Part shown: positions 26,665 through 36,261 of the stretch, piece by piece
Layout of the letters: each line of letters starts with the position of its first letter
Position numbering within the stretch: the first letter of the stretch is position 1
Source: Pleomorphomonas sp. JP5
GTDB taxonomy: Bacteria; Pseudomonadota; Alphaproteobacteria; Rhizobiales; Pleomorphomonadaceae
NCBI RefSeq assembly: GCF_023721815.1
Contig: NZ_JAMDLI010000021.1
Location: 1-64,000 of the forward strand
Reading direction: 5' to 3'
Length of the DNA: 64,000 nucleotides
Notes under the pieces: model-generated
Told to the model about the DNA's origin: nothing
Databases searched by the model: none
Seen by the model: the letters and a program-made list of their open reading frames with translations, nothing else
Position numbers and translations under genes: made by a program

Positions 26665-26696
26665 GGGACATGACAATCACAGTGATTTCAGTCCCC
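26665..26696. repeat. Extended imperfect inverted repeat upstream of feoAB
   Basis: GGGGAC and GTCCCC bound a core in which AATCAC-A-GTGATT (26675-26687) is a perfect palindrome and TGA/TCA also pair, with two single-base bulges. It lies about 40 bp upstream of the feo -35 element. It could be an operator or an RNA hairpin; nothing in the sequence decides. Confidence 0.5.
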
Positions 26697-27213
26697 ATGC
26701 GCTGGCAAACGCGGCAGTACAACAATGCTCATTGCGAGTAGAATCCAGCTGCTCCCGCGAGGCACGGAATACGCCGCGCCGAAAGGAGGCTGGAAATTCT
26801 CTTTTCCTCGGCTTAAACTTGCTTTCTGCGGTGAAGTTTGAACCGCAACGCCGCGCAACGAAACGAGCCCGATCAACATCTCATAGATAAACCGATTAAT
26901 CTGCCGACGAATACTGTTCTCGCCCGTGCAGCGAGGACGATCAGCCCTCGGCCAAGCAGACTGGCAAGGATAGCCCGAGGAGACCGGGCGTTTCAGGATT
27001 TCTTCTTTGAGACCAGAGTGTTGATGAGAAGCAAAGGGAAACCGGAGATCCTTGGGCGAGGAAGGTGCCCTGCAAAAAACGCATAGCAGTAAAACCTTCG
27101 CAGTTTCACGTAGTCCCCGGTTGAGTACTTACGACAACGCTCTGCCGCGCCTCTATAACGGCAGAAGGGTCCATCGGTAACAACACCGAAGCCCAAGTAA
27201 GTTTCGTATAGTT

Positions 27214-27227
27214 TTGACTGAAATCAA
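27214..27227 (+). promoter_or_regulatory. FNR/FixK-type box upstream of nifJ
   Basis: TTGAC-TGAA-ATCAA matches the FNR/FixK consensus TTGAT-N4-ATCAA with one variation in an outer arm base. It is centred about 120 bp before the nifJ start. It suggests activation of nifJ under low oxygen by an FNR/FixK/Anr-type regulator. Confidence 0.65.
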
Positions 27228-27340
27228 GGTCAGAACTCCATCGGCAGCTGAACATCGGAGTACGTTGCCCGCGCCTCGGCCAGTGACTGATCGGACGGGG
27301 GCGGACAGAAACACCAGATGCAGCAGGACGGATGCAGCAA

Positions 27341-30300
27341 ATGAGCGCGAAATATCCAGGTCTTCCCACGGTCATCAACGGCAACGGCGCCGTTGCCCAT
27401 GTCATGGGCCAAGTATGCGGCGGTGTCATCGGCTACCCGATCACGCCTTCGACCGAAATTTCCGAAATCTACGAAAGCTTCCGCGCTGGCGGCGGCTGCA
27501 ACGTTTGGGGTCGCCACCCCTTCTTCTACGAGCCGGAAGGTGAGCATTCGGCCCAGTCGGGCGCCCTTGGCGCGGCGCTGACCGGCGGCAAGTTCATCTC
27601 CAACGCCTCGTCCTCGCAGGGCATTCTCTACGGCCTCGAGTCGCACTACGTGACCGTTGGCAAGAAGGCCGGCGGCTTCGTGCTGCAGGTGGCCGCCCGC
27701 GTCGTGTCGAAGCATTCGCTCAACGTCATGGCCGGCCATGACGACGTCTATTCGCTGCTGCCCACCGGCTACACCATCCTGTTCGGCGCCAACCCGCAGG
27801 AAGCGGCCGACCTCGCCGCCATCTCCTACAAGGTATCCGCCCTGTCGCTGGTTCCGGTCGCCAACTCCATGGACGGCTTCGCCACCTCGCACATGCTGTC
27901 GGAAGCCAAGATGCCGGAGCCGGCGCTGCTGAAGGAATTCCTCGGCGACCCGACCGGCCGCATCAAGTGCCCGACCGTCGCCCAGGAGATCCTGTTCGGC
28001 GCCAAGGGCCGCGCCTATCAGCTGCGTCAGTGGCTGGTCCGCAAGAAGGACACCTTCGTCGCCGCCGACGCCACCTCGCTCAAGGCCTACATTGACGCCA
28101 ACGAAGAGGCCATCGAGGCCGACAACGAAGGCAAGCTGATCGAGGCCGCCGCCAAGTGGGTTCCGGCCGAGCTCAAGGGCCAGTTCAAGCGCCAGTGGCT
28201 GAACGCCTGGGAGAAGGGCACCCGTCAGCTCGTCCCGGCGCTGGTCGACATCCACAACCCCGGCCTGACCGGTGGTGTGCAGAACCAGCCCGACTTCCAG
28301 TCCGGCGCCGCCGACCATCGCACTCATTTCGTCGTGGACGTGCCGAAGTTCGTCAAGCAGGCCATGGACGAGTACGGCGAGCTGACCGGCCGTCATTACT
28401 CGCCCGTCATGACCTACAAGACCGAAGACGCCGACTATGTGATGATCGGTCTCGGCTCGGTCACCGATGACGTCGAAGCCGTTGTCGACTACCTGCGCTC
28501 CAAGGGCCGCAAGGTCGGCTCGATCGCCATCAAGCTGCTTCAGCCGTTCCCGGAAGCCGAGCTGATCGCCGCCATCGCCGGCAAGAAGGCCGTCACGGTG
28601 CTCGAGCGTTCGGACGATACCGCCCTCACCAGCTTCGTCACGCAGGCCCTGTTCAAGGCCCGCGAGAACGCCGACGGCGGCCGTCACGAAGGCATCCCCG
28701 CCATCGACAAGCTGCCCAAGGTCACCACGGCCATCTTCGGTCTCGGTGGTCATGACCTGCAGTCGCGCCACATCGTTGCCGCCTTCGACAACATGGAAGC
28801 GGCCCGCAACAACCCGTTCGTCTACCTCGGCTCGCAGTTCTTCTCGAAGAACCCCAATGCGCGCATGAGCGAAGTCCAGGCCAAGCTCAAGGCTGCCTAT
28901 CCGCAGACCGAGTTCATGGCTCTCGAGACGGGCGAGAATCCGCGTCTGCTGCCCGACGAGGCCTTCCGCGTCCGCTTCCACTCGGTGGGCGGCTACGGCA
29001 CCATCGCCACCGGCAAGCTCCTGACCGACATCCTGGCCGGCGCCCTCGGCCTCTACTCCAAGGCCGCCCCCAAGTACGGCTCGGAGAAGTCCGGCGCGCC
29101 CACCAACTACTACATCACCCTGTCGCCGGAGCCGGTGAAGATCACCAACGCCGAGATCGAGGACGTCGAGATCGTCATCTCGCCGGACCACAAGGTCTTC
29201 GCGCACTCCAACCCGCTGCGCGGGCTTGCCAAGGGTGGCACCTTCATCCTGCAGACCTCGAAGTCGCCGCTCGAAGCGTGGCTCGACATGCCGGCCTCGG
29301 CCCGCAAGACGATCCGCGACCGCGAGATCAAGTTCCTGGTGGTCGACGCCTTCGCCGTCGCCAGCAAGAACGCGCCTTCGCCGGAACTCGCCACCCGCAT
29401 GATGGGCATCGCCTTCATCGGCGCGCTCTGCGGCCACGAGAAGCGCATCACGGCCGGTGCCGACCGCAACGCCATCCTGGAGAAGGTGCGTCAGCAGATC
29501 TCCAAGAAGTTCGGCGCCAAGGGTGAAGCCGTCGTTGCCGGCAACATGGCGGTCATCGCCGAAGGTGCCGAAGCCACGCACGAAGTCGCCTACAACGACG
29601 CGGCCTTCCTGAAGGCCGAGGCCGATGCTCCGGCACACCAGGGCCGTTCGGTGGCGATCTCCGCCTCGATGTGCAGCCTCGAGACCAGCTCCCCGGCCGG
29701 CATCTTCGACGCCGAGTATTACGAGGACATGCTGGCTGGTCCCTTCAAGGACGGCACCATCGGCGAGTCGCCGGTTCTGCCGGGTACCGGCATGTTCATG
29801 CCGGCCGGTTCCGCCGCCATGAAGGACAAGGGTCTGTTCCGCCGGCAGGTGCCGGTGTTCGACGCCGAGAAGTGCACTGCCTGCCTCGAGTGCACCCTGG
29901 TCTGCCCCGACGCCGCCATGCCGTCGACGGTTCACGAGATCGATGACCTCGTTGCCACCGCCGCTCGTCAGATCGACGTTTCGGAAGCCCGCCGTGCCGA
30001 GATCGTGGGCAAGGTACCGGCGATCGCCGCTGCCATCCGCGAAGTCTACAAGGCTCAGCCGAAGGCCCGTGCCTTCCACGAGATCTTCGCCCAGGTGGCG
30101 CCGGGTATCGCCGCCGGCGATGCCTCGCTCGCCCTCGACTTCGACAAGATGACGTCGGTTCTCGCCAACTTCCCGGTGGCGCGTACCCGCCTGTTCTTCG
30201 ACCAGGCCGAGAAGAAGGCGCCCGGTTCCGGCGCTCTCTATTCGGTCGGCCTCGACCCGTGGAAGTGCTCGGGCTGTCTCGAGTGCACCACCGTCTGCGG

Positions 30301-31969
30301 TTCCGATGCCCTGGTTCAGACGGAGCAGGACGACGCGCTGCTCGATACGCTTCAGGCTCGCTTCGAGTTCCTGACCAAGACGGCCAACACGCCGTCCCGC
30401 TTCACCGAGCAGCTCACCGGCGCCAACGCCAAGCGCCTCATCCTCGACCGTGACAACTACTATGCCATGACCGGTGGTCACGGCGGTTGTCGCGGCTGTG
30501 GCGAGGTCACCGCTCTGCGCCTGATCATGGCGGCGAACAACGCTCTCCAGGGCCGCGCCCGCAAGGAGCACATCGCCGAGGTGGAAGCGCTGATCGGCAA
30601 GCTCGAGGCTAAGCTCGCCAGCGTGACCGACGAGGCGCGCGCCGCCCGCATCAAGTCGTCGCTCGAGACGATCAACCATCACCTCTTCCTCTTGGAGAGT
30701 GGCCCGACGGGTGAAGGCCCGGCTGCCGCGGTGGTTGCCAACTCGACCGGCTGTTCGAGCGTTTACTCCTCGACCTTCCCGTACAACCCCTACCGCGATC
30801 CGTGGGTGAACAGCCTGTTCCAGGATGCTCCGGCGCTCGCCAAGGGCATCTACGAAGGCATCGCGGCCGACGTGCTGGTGAACTTCAGGGCCATGCGCAT
30901 CGCCGAGCTCGAGCTCGACGACAAGTATGATCCGGCTGTCCACGACAAGATGTTCCGGACCTTCGGGTGGGAGCAGTTCAACGACACCGAACTCGGCCGC
31001 CTGCCGACCGTGTTCTCGATCGGCGGCGACGGCGCCACCTACGACATCGGCTTCGGCGCGCTGTCGCGGCTCCTGTCGACCAAGACGCCGATCAAGGTGA
31101 TCGTGGTCAACACCGGCGTGTACTCCAACACCGGTGGCCAGGCTTCGACCTCGTCGCTGATCGGTCAGGACTCCGACCTCGCCCGCTATGGTGCGGCGCA
31201 CGCCGGCAAGACCGACAACCGCAAGGAACTCGGCCTCATCGCCGCCTTCCACCCGTCCGTGATGGTGGTGCAGACCGCTACCTCCATCCAGGGCCACTTC
31301 CTGAAGAACGTCCTCTCCGCCCTGTCGCGGACGACGTCTCCGGCCATCATCGACGTCTACACGCCCTGCCAGGGCGAGCAGGGCATCGGTGACGACGTGT
31401 CGAGCGAGCATGCCCGCCTCGCCGTCGAGAGCCGCACCAGCCCGGTCTACGTCCACAATCCGGACGGCGGCTCGGTGCTGAAGGAGCGCTTCACGCTGGA
31501 TGGCAACCCCGACGTCGAGCAGGACTGGACGACCCTCGTCCTGACCTACAAGGACGCCGACGGCAACGAGCAGACGAAGGAAGTGCCGCTCACCCCGGCT
31601 CACTTCGCCCACCAGGAAGGCCGCTTCAAGAAGCAGTTCACCGGCAAGCCGCTTGCCGATGACGTCAACAACGGCGTGTCGATCGATGAGTTCATCGACC
31701 TCAGCGACGAAGAGCGGGTCGGCAAGATCCCATTCATCTGGGAAGTCAAGAAGGGCAAGCTCATCCGCTTCCCGGTGCCGGCCCAGATCGTTCGCCTGGT
31801 CGAAGAGCGCCGTCGCTTCTGGCGCACGCTCCAGAACCTCGCCGGTATCGACGCTGCCAAGATCGATGAAGCCCATCAGGCTGAACTCGACGCCCTGCAG
31901 AGCCGCTACGACGAAGCTCTGGCGGAGATCGAGTCGCTGAAGGGTGCCTCGACCAGCGCCGCCGAGTAA
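27341..31969 (+). CDS. nifJ: Pyruvate (2-oxoacid):ferredoxin/flavodoxin oxidoreductase, unusually long single-chain form
   Basis: This enzyme decarboxylates a 2-oxoacid, probably pyruvate, to acyl-CoA and passes electrons to ferredoxin or flavodoxin. Domains in order: pyrimidine-binding region IGYPITPSTEISEIYESF (about 30-47), transketolase-C-like domain (VMIGLGSVTDD, about 367), gamma domain (FHSVGGYGTIATGK, about 546), and two 4Fe-4S motifs (C845/848/851/855 and C976/979/982/986). The TPP domain follows (GCRGCGEVTALR near 1048, GDGATYDIGFG near 1229). Proximal-cluster cysteines appear in GCRGCGE, STGCSSVY and YTPCQGEQG. At 1542 residues it exceeds the usual NifJ of about 1170-1200. ATG at 27341 has AGGACGG 9 nt upstream; ATG at 27332 does not. 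Monocistronic. Confidence 0.9.
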   Translation: MSAKYPGLPTVINGNGAVAHVMGQVCGGVIGYPITPSTEISEIYESFRAGGGCNVWGRHPFFYEPEGEHSAQSGALGAALTGGKFISNASSSQGILYGLESHYVTVGKKAGGFVLQVAARVVSKHSLNVMAGHDDVYSLLPTGYTILFGANPQEAADLAAISYKVSALSLVPVANSMDGFATSHMLSEAKMPEPALLKEFLGDPTGRIKCPTVAQEILFGAKGRAYQLRQWLVRKKDTFVAADATSLKAYIDANEEAIEADNEGKLIEAAAKWVPAELKGQFKRQWLNAWEKGTRQLVPALVDIHNPGLTGGVQNQPDFQSGAADHRTHFVVDVPKFVKQAMDEYGELTGRHYSPVMTYKTEDADYVMIGLGSVTDDVEAVVDYLRSKGRKVGSIAIKLLQPFPEAELIAAIAGKKAVTVLERSDDTALTSFVTQALFKARENADGGRHEGIPAIDKLPKVTTAIFGLGGHDLQSRHIVAAFDNMEAARNNPFVYLGSQFFSKNPNARMSEVQAKLKAAYPQTEFMALETGENPRLLPDEAFRVRFHSVGGYGTIATGKLLTDILAGALGLYSKAAPKYGSEKSGAPTNYYITLSPEPVKITNAEIEDVEIVISPDHKVFAHSNPLRGLAKGGTFILQTSKSPLEAWLDMPASARKTIRDREIKFLVVDAFAVASKNAPSPELATRMMGIAFIGALCGHEKRITAGADRNAILEKVRQQISKKFGAKGEAVVAGNMAVIAEGAEATHEVAYNDAAFLKAEADAPAHQGRSVAISASMCSLETSSPAGIFDAEYYEDMLAGPFKDGTIGESPVLPGTGMFMPAGSAAMKDKGLFRRQVPVFDAEKCTACLECTLVCPDAAMPSTVHEIDDLVATAARQIDVSEARRAEIVGKVPAIAAAIREVYKAQPKARAFHEIFAQVAPGIAAGDASLALDFDKMTSVLANFPVARTRLFFDQAEKKAPGSGALYSVGLDPWKCSGCLECTTVCGSDALVQTEQDDALLDTLQARFEFLTKTANTPSRFTEQLTGANAKRLILDRDNYYAMTGGHGGCRGCGEVTALRLIMAANNALQGRARKEHIAEVEALIGKLEAKLASVTDEARAARIKSSLETINHHLFLLESGPTGEGPAAAVVANSTGCSSVYSSTFPYNPYRDPWVNSLFQDAPALAKGIYEGIAADVLVNFRAMRIAELELDDKYDPAVHDKMFRTFGWEQFNDTELGRLPTVFSIGGDGATYDIGFGALSRLLSTKTPIKVIVVNTGVYSNTGGQASTSSLIGQDSDLARYGAAHAGKTDNRKELGLIAAFHPSVMVVQTATSIQGHFLKNVLSALSRTTSPAIIDVYTPCQGEQGIGDDVSSEHARLAVESRTSPVYVHNPDGGSVLKERFTLDGNPDVEQDWTTLVLTYKDADGNEQTKEVPLTPAHFAHQEGRFKKQFTGKPLADDVNNGVSIDEFIDLSDEERVGKIPFIWEVKKGKLIRFPVPAQIVRLVEERRRFWRTLQNLAGIDAAKIDEAHQAELDALQSRYDEALAEIESLKGASTSAAE

Positions 31970-31993
31970 TACGGCGTAAAACTGAAGACTATC

Positions 31994-32027
31994 GGGCCGC
32001 CGGGCAACCGGCGGCCCTTTCTTTATT
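31994..32027 (+). terminator. Intrinsic terminator of nifJ
   Basis: Perfect 10-bp stem GGGCCGCCGG (31994-32003) and CCGGCGGCCC (32008-32017) with a GCAA loop, then TTTCTTTATTTG. Confidence 0.92.
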
Positions 32028-32264
32028 TGTCTACTTCGTCATAAATCGACTACGTCGAATTACGGTCCCGCGCGAAACAATATATCTTTTTAAGACCATA
32101 TTAGTTCGCCCCGCCAAATATGCGGCACCGAGGACCGAATGCACGCCCCTCCCCTGGTGGCTCGGCAATGGGTCTCGTTTCTCTATCGTAAGCCATGTTG
32201 CCTCCGCCCTTTATCTCCGAGGGGCGGCGCTGACGCTTTCCCCAATTCTCCCCAGGGAGCCTTT

Positions 32265-33953
32265 ATGCGGAACTACTTCGCTCGCGTATCCGTACGATTC
32301 TACTCGATCGTCGCCTTCGTCTTGATCGGACTGGGATTCATGGCCGGCTATGGCCTGTGGCAGCTGGCTGCCGAGATCAGAGCTGGACGCCTCGACCAGC
32401 TGCAGGCCGTCGTCGACAGCGCCGCGTCGATGGTGGTTGCGGAAGCAGAGCGCGTGTCGACTGGAGAGGTAGACGGCAAGACCGCCGCAGAGATCGTCGC
32501 CGACATCATGTCCAACATGCGCTTCAACACGTCGGACTACGTGTTCGTCATCGACGACAATGGCCTGATGCTCGCCCATCCCGATCCCAAACTGCGCGGC
32601 AACAATACCGCCTATACCCACAAGGGACCGGACGGGCGTACCGTCATCCGGGAAATGGTTGCCCTCGCCCGCAAGGAGGGCGAGGCGTCGATGACCTATG
32701 ATTGGACCAACGCCAAGACCGGAGCCAGCGAGCCGAAGGCCGCAGTCGTGCGCCATATCGACGCCTTCGGGGGCCTTACCGTCGCCGCGACGACCGTCGT
32801 GGCCGACATCAACGCACAGATCCGAGCCGCGGCCGGACGCTACTCGGGATTGGCTGCCTTGCTGACCCTGGCGTTGACCGCCGTCGTTGTGTTGATCGCC
32901 CGATCGATCAGCCAGCCGATCGCCCGCATCCAGGGCGCCCTCAAGGCGGTCGGGGACAGGGACTATCACTTCGCAATCGACACCAGCGCCAACGGCGAGC
33001 TGGGCGACATGGCACGAACGCTGGCTCAGTTGCGCGACAGTCTCGCGGTTGGCGAGGAAGATCGCGCTGCCGGCGAGCGCTTGCGCGAGGAGATGCAGGC
33101 CCAGGTGACCGCCAATCGACTTCTTCTCGCCGACAATTTCGAGAAGTCGATCGGCGAAATGACCCGCGCCTTCGTGGCTTCGTCGGATAGCCTGCTCGGC
33201 TCGGCCCGACAACTGTCACAGGCCGCCGACGCCGGTATCTCCAATGCCCGTACGGTGGCCGACGCGGCCGACGAGTCGGTTCGCAATGTCGAGACCGTAG
33301 CGGCGGCCACCACACAGCTTGCCATGTCGGTAGAGGAAATCGCCAAGCAGGTTGCCGAGTCCAACAAGGTTGTCGGTCTCGCGGCCGAGGAGGCTATCCG
33401 CACGGAGGTCGACATCAACGCCCTCTCCGACTCTGCTGCGAAGATCGGCGAGGTCGTGGCCCTGATCAACTCGATCGCCGAGCAGACAAACTTGCTGGCG
33501 CTCAATGCCACCATTGAAGCGGCGCGAGCTGGCGAGGCCGGAAAGGGGTTTGCCGTCGTGGCGAGCGAGGTCAAGCAGTTGGCCTCTCAAACCGCACGGG
33601 CGACCGAGGACATTTCCTCCCGTGTCGCCGGCATTCAGAAAGCGACCGGCGACACCGTTTCATCGATCGGTCGCATCGTCGGAACCATCGACTCCATCCG
33701 CAGCATATCCGCGGCAATCGCCGGTGCCGTCGAGGAGCAGAGCGTCACAACGCAGGAAATCGCCGGCAACACCCAGCTCGCCGCCGACGGATCGGCGACG
33801 GTGACGCAGAACATCCACGCACTGTCGGGCAATGTCGGCACCACAGCCGAAGCGTCTCGGACCCTCGAAACGCTGTCGGGCGATCTCGCCGGGCGATCCG
33901 AGCGCCTGAAACAGGACGTCGCCGACTTCATCGCCATGCTGAAGTCCGCCTGA
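32265..33953 (+). CDS. Methyl-accepting chemotaxis protein with periplasmic Cache domain
   Basis: This is a 562-residue chemoreceptor. TM1 lies at about residues 12-35. A periplasmic single-Cache domain follows, with the typical [22 protein letters not shown] stretch split around residue 90-115. TM2 is at about 193-214, then HAMP ([15 protein letters not shown]) and a long signalling coiled coil. The conserved hairpin tip [20 protein letters not shown] lies near residue 406. It ends AMLKSA without a CheR-binding pentapeptide. ATG at 32265 follows AGGGAG. It is a lone gene between two terminators. The ligand is unknown; Cache_2 sensors often bind small organic acids. Confidence 0.92.
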   Translation: MRNYFARVSVRFYSIVAFVLIGLGFMAGYGLWQLAAEIRAGRLDQLQAVVDSAASMVVAEAERVSTGEVDGKTAAEIVADIMSNMRFNTSDYVFVIDDNGLMLAHPDPKLRGNNTAYTHKGPDGRTVIREMVALARKEGEASMTYDWTNAKTGASEPKAAVVRHIDAFGGLTVAATTVVADINAQIRAAAGRYSGLAALLTLALTAVVVLIARSISQPIARIQGALKAVGDRDYHFAIDTSANGELGDMARTLAQLRDSLAVGEEDRAAGERLREEMQAQVTANRLLLADNFEKSIGEMTRAFVASSDSLLGSARQLSQAADAGISNARTVADAADESVRNVETVAAATTQLAMSVEEIAKQVAESNKVVGLAAEEAIRTEVDINALSDSAAKIGEVVALINSIAEQTNLLALNATIEAARAGEAGKGFAVVASEVKQLASQTARATEDISSRVAGIQKATGDTVSSIGRIVGTIDSIRSISAAIAGAVEEQSVTTQEIAGNTQLAADGSATVTQNIHALSGNVGTTAEASRTLETLSGDLAGRSERLKQDVADFIAMLKSA

Positions 33954-33978
33954 CCCCGTTCAAAACATGACAAAGCAG

Positions 33979-34009
33979 AAAGGGCGCCCCGAAAGGACGC
34001 CCTTTTTTT
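33979..34009. terminator. Terminator between the chemoreceptor and ferredoxin-NADP reductase genes
   Basis: AAGGGCG...CGCCCTT stem with a CCCCGAAAGGA loop region followed by a run of seven T. A short A-run precedes it, so it may also act on the convergent minus-strand gene. Confidence 0.85.
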
Positions 34010-34033
34010 GAGTCTGGTTGTCGCACCGGAACG

Positions 34034-34864
34034 TCAGCCGACGAAGGCGCGCTCGACGACGAATGTGTTGGGATCGTTGTTGGCGCCCTCGACGAGACCG
34101 AAATGCTCCAGGCGATCCTTGGTGTCCTTGATCATCGCCATCGATCCGCAGATCATCGCGCGATCGGTCGCGGGGTCGAAGGAGGGTACGCCGAGATCGG
34201 AGAACAGCTTGCCGGAATCGATCAGGTCAGTGACGCGGCCCTGGCGCGGATGGGGCTCGCGTGTCGCCGAATCATAGAGACGAAGCTTTCCGGCTGCGAG
34301 TTCGCCAAGGAACTCGTGATTGACCACTTCGTCGTAAAGCTCGCGCGCATAATCGAGCTCGGCCACTTCGCGACAGGTCTGGACGAGAATGACCTCGTCA
34401 AACTTCTCGTAGACCTCAGGATCGCGAATGAGGCTGGCGAAAGGAGCGACGCCGGTACCCGTCGACAGAAGATAGAGCCGCTTGCCCGGCAGCAACGCAT
34501 CAATGACCAGCGTTCCCGTCGGCTTCTTGCGCAACAGAATGGTATCGCCGACCTTGACCTTCTGCAGGTATTCGGTCAGCGGGCCTCCCGGCACCTTGAT
34601 CGAGAAGAACTCGAGTTCGTCGTCCCACGCCGGGCTCGCCACGGAGTAGGCGCGAAACACCGGTCGCTCGGCGTTGGGCAGGCCGATCATCACGAACTCG
34701 CCGGAGCGGAAGCGGAAGCTCGCCGGACGCGTGGTGCGGAAGCGGAACAGCCGATCGGTGTAGTGGCGAACTTCGGTCACCGTCTCAGCGAAGACGTTTT
34801 CGGGGATAGGGAAGGCCTGAGCGCCCTCGGCGCTGGTCGCAACGGTCGACGTATGGGCGTTCAA
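34034..34864 (-). CDS. fpr: Ferredoxin/flavodoxin-NADP+ reductase
   Basis: This 276-residue FAD enzyme exchanges electrons between NADPH and ferredoxin or flavodoxin. The FAD motif RAYSVASP and the NADP region STGTGVAPFASLIRDPE are visible, as are MICGSMAMIKDTKDRL and the C-terminal FVVERAFVG, typical of bacterial subclass reductases. TTG at 34864 was chosen because GAGGA lies 8 nt upstream. ATG at 34888 (MHRQRKPT) would add eight residues with a weaker ribosome site. It may supply or drain electrons for NifJ-linked ferredoxin, although the genes are separated by the chemoreceptor. Confidence 0.9.
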   Translation of the reverse strand: MNAHTSTVATSAEGAQAFPIPENVFAETVTEVRHYTDRLFRFRTTRPASFRFRSGEFVMIGLPNAERPVFRAYSVASPAWDDELEFFSIKVPGGPLTEYLQKVKVGDTILLRKKPTGTLVIDALLPGKRLYLLSTGTGVAPFASLIRDPEVYEKFDEVILVQTCREVAELDYARELYDEVVNHEFLGELAAGKLRLYDSATREPHPRQGRVTDLIDSGKLFSDLGVPSFDPATDRAMICGSMAMIKDTKDRLEHFGLVEGANNDPNTFVVERAFVG

Positions 34865-35092
34865 GGTCGGCTTCCTCTGCCTGTGCATATCGGACCGCGA
34901 CCGGCGCAAACCAGCGCCATCGGGTCATGCTCACGTGCAAGGGTGATAGCACCCGCTTCCTTCCTAAATGAAGCAAACGAGTTGCAAATTCCAGTCATTC
35001 CAAGGAAAAAACCGCCGATGAGGCCGCATAGCTGAAATGCAAGGAGGGCGACCAAGGCCTCGCCCGCGGCCCAAGAAGGCCTCGTCCAGCAT

Positions 35093-35395
35093 TCACCGGA
35101 CCGCAGCCGCCCCCGCTCGCGAGGCACGTGCGGACTTGGCGCGAACCTCTTGCGCTGCCGGCGCGTTGCGCGACAGGCCGACGCGAACGGACATGGCGGC
35201 GAAGGCCGCCAGCTCGAAAGCCGTGACGGCGAGGACCACCGAGAGAGCGATCTTCCAGGCGGGCATCGCCAGCGCAAAAGCGCCGACGCCGGAACCGAAG
35301 GCCACGATTGCCGCCAGCAAGCCGAGCGCAACGAGGCGAACCCGCACACCGGCGACGAACCCCATCAGACCCGACATCGCGACTATGAACAGCAT
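35093..35395 (-). CDS. Small membrane protein of unknown function
   Basis: This 100-residue protein has two to three hydrophobic helices (about 1-30 and 32-70) and a basic, Ala-rich C-terminal tail after position 75. ATG at 35395 is preceded by GGAGTAAGG, a plausible ribosome site. I recognise no family. It sits alone between the reductase and the his genes on the same strand. In a GC-rich genome a frame this short could be spurious, but the hydrophobic pattern and ribosome site favour a real gene. Confidence 0.5.
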   Translation of the reverse strand: MLFIVAMSGLMGFVAGVRVRLVALGLLAAIVAFGSGVGAFALAMPAWKIALSVVLAVTAFELAAFAAMSVRVGLSRNAPAAQEVRAKSARASRAGAAAVR

Positions 35396-35499
35396 GGCCT
35401 TACTCCGGACAAATCCTGATATCCGGACTATGGCAGACCGCGCTTAGGACCCGCTTACAAAAATAGCTCAAATTTGATTGAATTCCGCGAGAGCCCTTG

Positions 35500-36261
35500 T
35501 CACACCCCGGACAGCACCGACGCAGGGCGGATGCCGGCAAGCCGCTCGAGGGCAGCTCGCGGATCCAGACGCCCGTCGTAAAGCGCCCGGCCGGTGATGG
35601 CGCCGTCGAGGATCGCCGATTCCGGCAGGCAGAGCCCCTCGATGTCGTCCATCGAAGCAAGTCCCCCGGAGGCGATCACCGGGATCGAAACGGCCCGGGC
35701 GAGCGCCAACGTGGCAGGAAGGTTCAGACCCTTCAGCACCCCGTCGCGATCGATATCGGTGTAGACGATGGCGGCAACGCCGGCGTCCTCGAAACGATGG
35801 GCAAGCTCAGTGGCGGTCAGTTCGGCGCTTTCCGCCCATCCCTCGACGGCAACCTTGCCGCCGCGCGCATCGATGCCGACCACGACGCGACCGGGAAAGG
35901 CCTTCGCTGCCGCCTTCACCAGATCCGGATCGCGCAGGGCCACAGTGCCAAGGATGACGCGGGAGATGCCCTTTGCAAGCCAGGCCTCGATGGCCGCCAT
36001 GTCGCGAATGCCACCGCCAAGCTGGACCCTCATGTCCGGCGTCACCGCCGCCAGGATGGCCTCGACCGCCTCGCCGTTCACCGAGCGGCCGGCAAAGGCG
36101 CCGTTGAGGTCGACGACATGCAACCACGGAAAGCCGATGTCGCGGAAGGCGCGCGCCTGGGCAGCCGGATCGGCGTTGTAGACCGTGGCGGCGTTCATAT
36201 CACCGAGCTTCAGGCGGACGCAGGCGCCGTCCTTGAGATCGATGGCGGGATAGAGAATCAC
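35500..36261 (-). CDS. hisA: Phosphoribosyl-formimino-5-aminoimidazole carboxamide ribotide isomerase HisA
   Basis: This 253-residue TIM-barrel enzyme carries out the fourth step of histidine synthesis. It starts [16 protein letters not shown], with the catalytic Asp of HisA in AIDLKDG and the second Asp in YTDIDRDG; phosphate loops are LGGGIRD and ASGGLAS. GTG at 36261 gives the canonical start and overlaps the hisH stop (GTGA). GTG at 36270 would add three residues. In most Hyphomicrobiales hisF and hisE follow; neither is present here. Confidence 0.94.
   Translation of the reverse strand: MILYPAIDLKDGACVRLKLGDMNAATVYNADPAAQARAFRDIGFPWLHVVDLNGAFAGRSVNGEAVEAILAAVTPDMRVQLGGGIRDMAAIEAWLAKGISRVILGTVALRDPDLVKAAAKAFPGRVVVGIDARGGKVAVEGWAESAELTATELAHRFEDAGVAAIVYTDIDRDGVLKGLNLPATLALARAVSIPVIASGGLASMDDIEGLCLPESAILDGAITGRALYDGRLDPRAALERLAGIRPASVLSGV

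Larger units (their letters stand above)
26520..27340. other. 821-bp gap between feoA and nifJ
   Basis: This is the longest gene-poor stretch in the window. It is more AT-rich than the flanks. It holds the feo promoter, an extended inverted repeat near 26665-26696 and a possible 23-codon reading frame at 26670-26741. It also has an AAACTT/AAGTTT inverted repeat near 26815-26840 and the FNR/FixK box in front of nifJ. No tRNA, transposase remnant or sigma-54 (-24/-12) promoter was recognised. Confidence 0.6.

Noticed and set aside
26838-27086. An 82-codon frame in the feoA-nifJ gap
   Set aside because: Start and composition are poor, there is no ribosome site and no recognisable sequence.
26520-27340. 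A sigma-54/NifA promoter for nifJ
   Set aside because: No TGGC-N8-TTGC element or TGT-N10-ACA activator site was found; the FNR box explains control better.
27230-31876. A 1548-codon open frame antisense to nifJ
   Set aside because: It mirrors the codon structure of nifJ. It has low-complexity Gly, Val, Leu, Arg and His composition and no motif. Such shadows are usual in GC-rich genes, and the plus frame has every PFOR motif.
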